A stretch of 6,783 bases of DNA from JANNOG01 sp050329415. GTDB lineage: Bacteria > Actinomycetota > Actinomycetes > Actinomycetales > JBBAYJ01. The DNA lies in the NCBI GenBank assembly GCA_050329415.1, contig JBHJOS010000133.1:1-6783 (forward strand), given 5' to 3'. The position numbers were made by a program, and so were the translations under genes. This document shows, one piece after another, positions 6,081 through 6,783 of this stretch; the first letter of the stretch is position 1, and every line of letters starts with the position of its first letter. Under the pieces are notes generated by a model. That model was not told the DNA's origin and ran no database searches. It saw only the letters and a list, made by a program, of their open reading frames with translations.

Positions 6081-6783
6081 CCGCGCCGGCGGCCGAGGGC
6101 GCGGCGGCCCGTGAGGCGTCCGGGCGCCGCCTGGTCCGGGTCTACGTGTGGCAGATCCCGGTCCGGGTCATCCACTGGGCGCTGGTCGGCGACGTCCTCG
6201 TGCTGTCGCTCACCGGCTTCTCCATCGCCCGGCCGTTCGTCGCCGTCAGCGAGTCCGGCGCCGCCGGGGACCAGCTCATGACCTGGGTCAAGGCGGTTCA
6301 CTACGGCGCCGGGCTGATCTTCACGGTACTGCTGGTGGCCCGGGTGCTGTTCGCGTTCGTCGGCGCCAACCACTGGGCGCGCTGGCACCAGTTCGTGCCG
6401 GTGCACGCCGAGCGCCGCCGTCTCGTCGGGTGGTCGTTGCGGTACTACCTGTTCCTGCGGCGCGACCCGCCGCCGGTCACCGGCCACAACCCGCTCGCCG
6501 GGCTCACCTACCTGGTGCTGTTCGTGATGTTCACGGTAGAGGTCGTCACGGGCTTCGCGATGCGGGGGCTCGAGGTGCCGGGGAGCCTGTTCGACCGGTA
6601 CTTCGCGTCCTGGGTGTTCGACGTGGCCTCCCCCCAGACCGTGCGGTTCACCCACCACCTGATCCTGTGGCTGACGGTGGGCTTCGTCATCCACCACGTG
6701 TACTCGGCGGTCCTCATCGACCACGAGGAGCGCAACGGGCTCATCTCGTCGATCATCGGCGGGTCCAAGACCGTGCCCGAGGA
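6077..6783 (+). CDS. hyaC: Hydrogenase b-type cytochrome subunit (HyaC/HupC), C-terminal end cut by the window
   Basis: Starting at GTG 6077, 235 codons are open to the window edge. The product is the di-heme membrane subunit that anchors the hydrogenase and passes electrons to the quinone pool. Four membrane helices are predicted at about 32-50, 75-96, 140-161 and 193-214. Candidate heme ligands are His33 (P-V-R-V-I-H-W), His75 (V-K-A-V-H-Y-G-A-G), His193/194 (F-T-H-H-L-I-L-W) and His206/207 (V-I-H-H-V-Y). Also shared with HyaC are R-V-L-F-A-F-V-G after helix 2, the R-Y-Y-L-F-L-R-R loop and G-H-N-P-L-A before helix 3. E. coli HyaC is about 235 residues, so only a short C-terminal tail should be missing. 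The GTGA overlap with the large-subunit gene shows it is the third gene of the same operon. Its presence says the enzyme is respiratory and membrane-bound. Confidence 0.92.
   Translation, partial: MTAPAAEGAAAREASGRRLVRVYVWQIPVRVIHWALVGDVLVLSLTGFSIARPFVAVSESGAAGDQLMTWVKAVHYGAGLIFTVLLVARVLFAFVGANHWARWHQFVPVHAERRRLVGWSLRYYLFLRRDPPPVTGHNPLAGLTYLVLFVMFTVEVVTGFAMRGLEVPGSLFDRYFASWVFDVASPQTVRFTHHLILWLTVGFVIHHVYSAVLIDHEERNGLISSIIGGSKTVPE

Overview
The window is very GC-rich, with G or C at most third codon positions and GTG starts throughout. It looks like a chromosomal segment of an actinomycete (Actinomycetota; a Geodermatophilaceae/Frankiales/Pseudonocardiales-type relative is plausible, but this is inferred from composition and gene style only). 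No rRNA, tRNA, CRISPR array, insertion sequence or phage gene was seen.

Left part (1-2326): the 5' portion of an AI-2E/PerM-family membrane transporter runs leftward off the edge (353 to 1). It diverges, across a gap of about 50 bp holding two small inverted repeats, from a rightward gene (404-2326) for a cysteine-rich Asp-box (BNR) beta-propeller protein. That protein looks extracellular but has no visible signal peptide.

Middle (2319-3101): a leftward stand-alone class I glutamine amidotransferase domain protein. Its stop codon overlaps the stop of the propeller gene in an 8-bp palindrome.

Right part (3214-6783): a tightly coupled rightward operon for a membrane-bound uptake [NiFe]-hydrogenase: small subunit (Tat-exported, Fe-S, C-terminal anchor), large subunit (NiFe active site) and the di-heme cytochrome b subunit, which is cut by the window edge a few codons before its expected end. 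Both gene junctions are GTGA stop/start overlaps, each preceded by a good Shine-Dalgarno. Together they would oxidise H2 on the outer face of the membrane and pass electrons through three Fe-S clusters and cytochrome b to the quinone pool. Maturation genes (large-subunit endopeptidase, hyp genes) are not in the window and probably follow.

The most notable feature is the proximal Fe-S cluster site of the small subunit. The usual CxxC reads C-T-G-D, so an aspartate replaces one cysteine, and neither extra cysteine of the six-cysteine O2-tolerant type is present. This resembles, by recollection, the 3Cys/1Asp cluster of actinobacterial-type O2-insensitive hydrogenases, but here it sits in a Hya/Hup-like membrane-bound arrangement.
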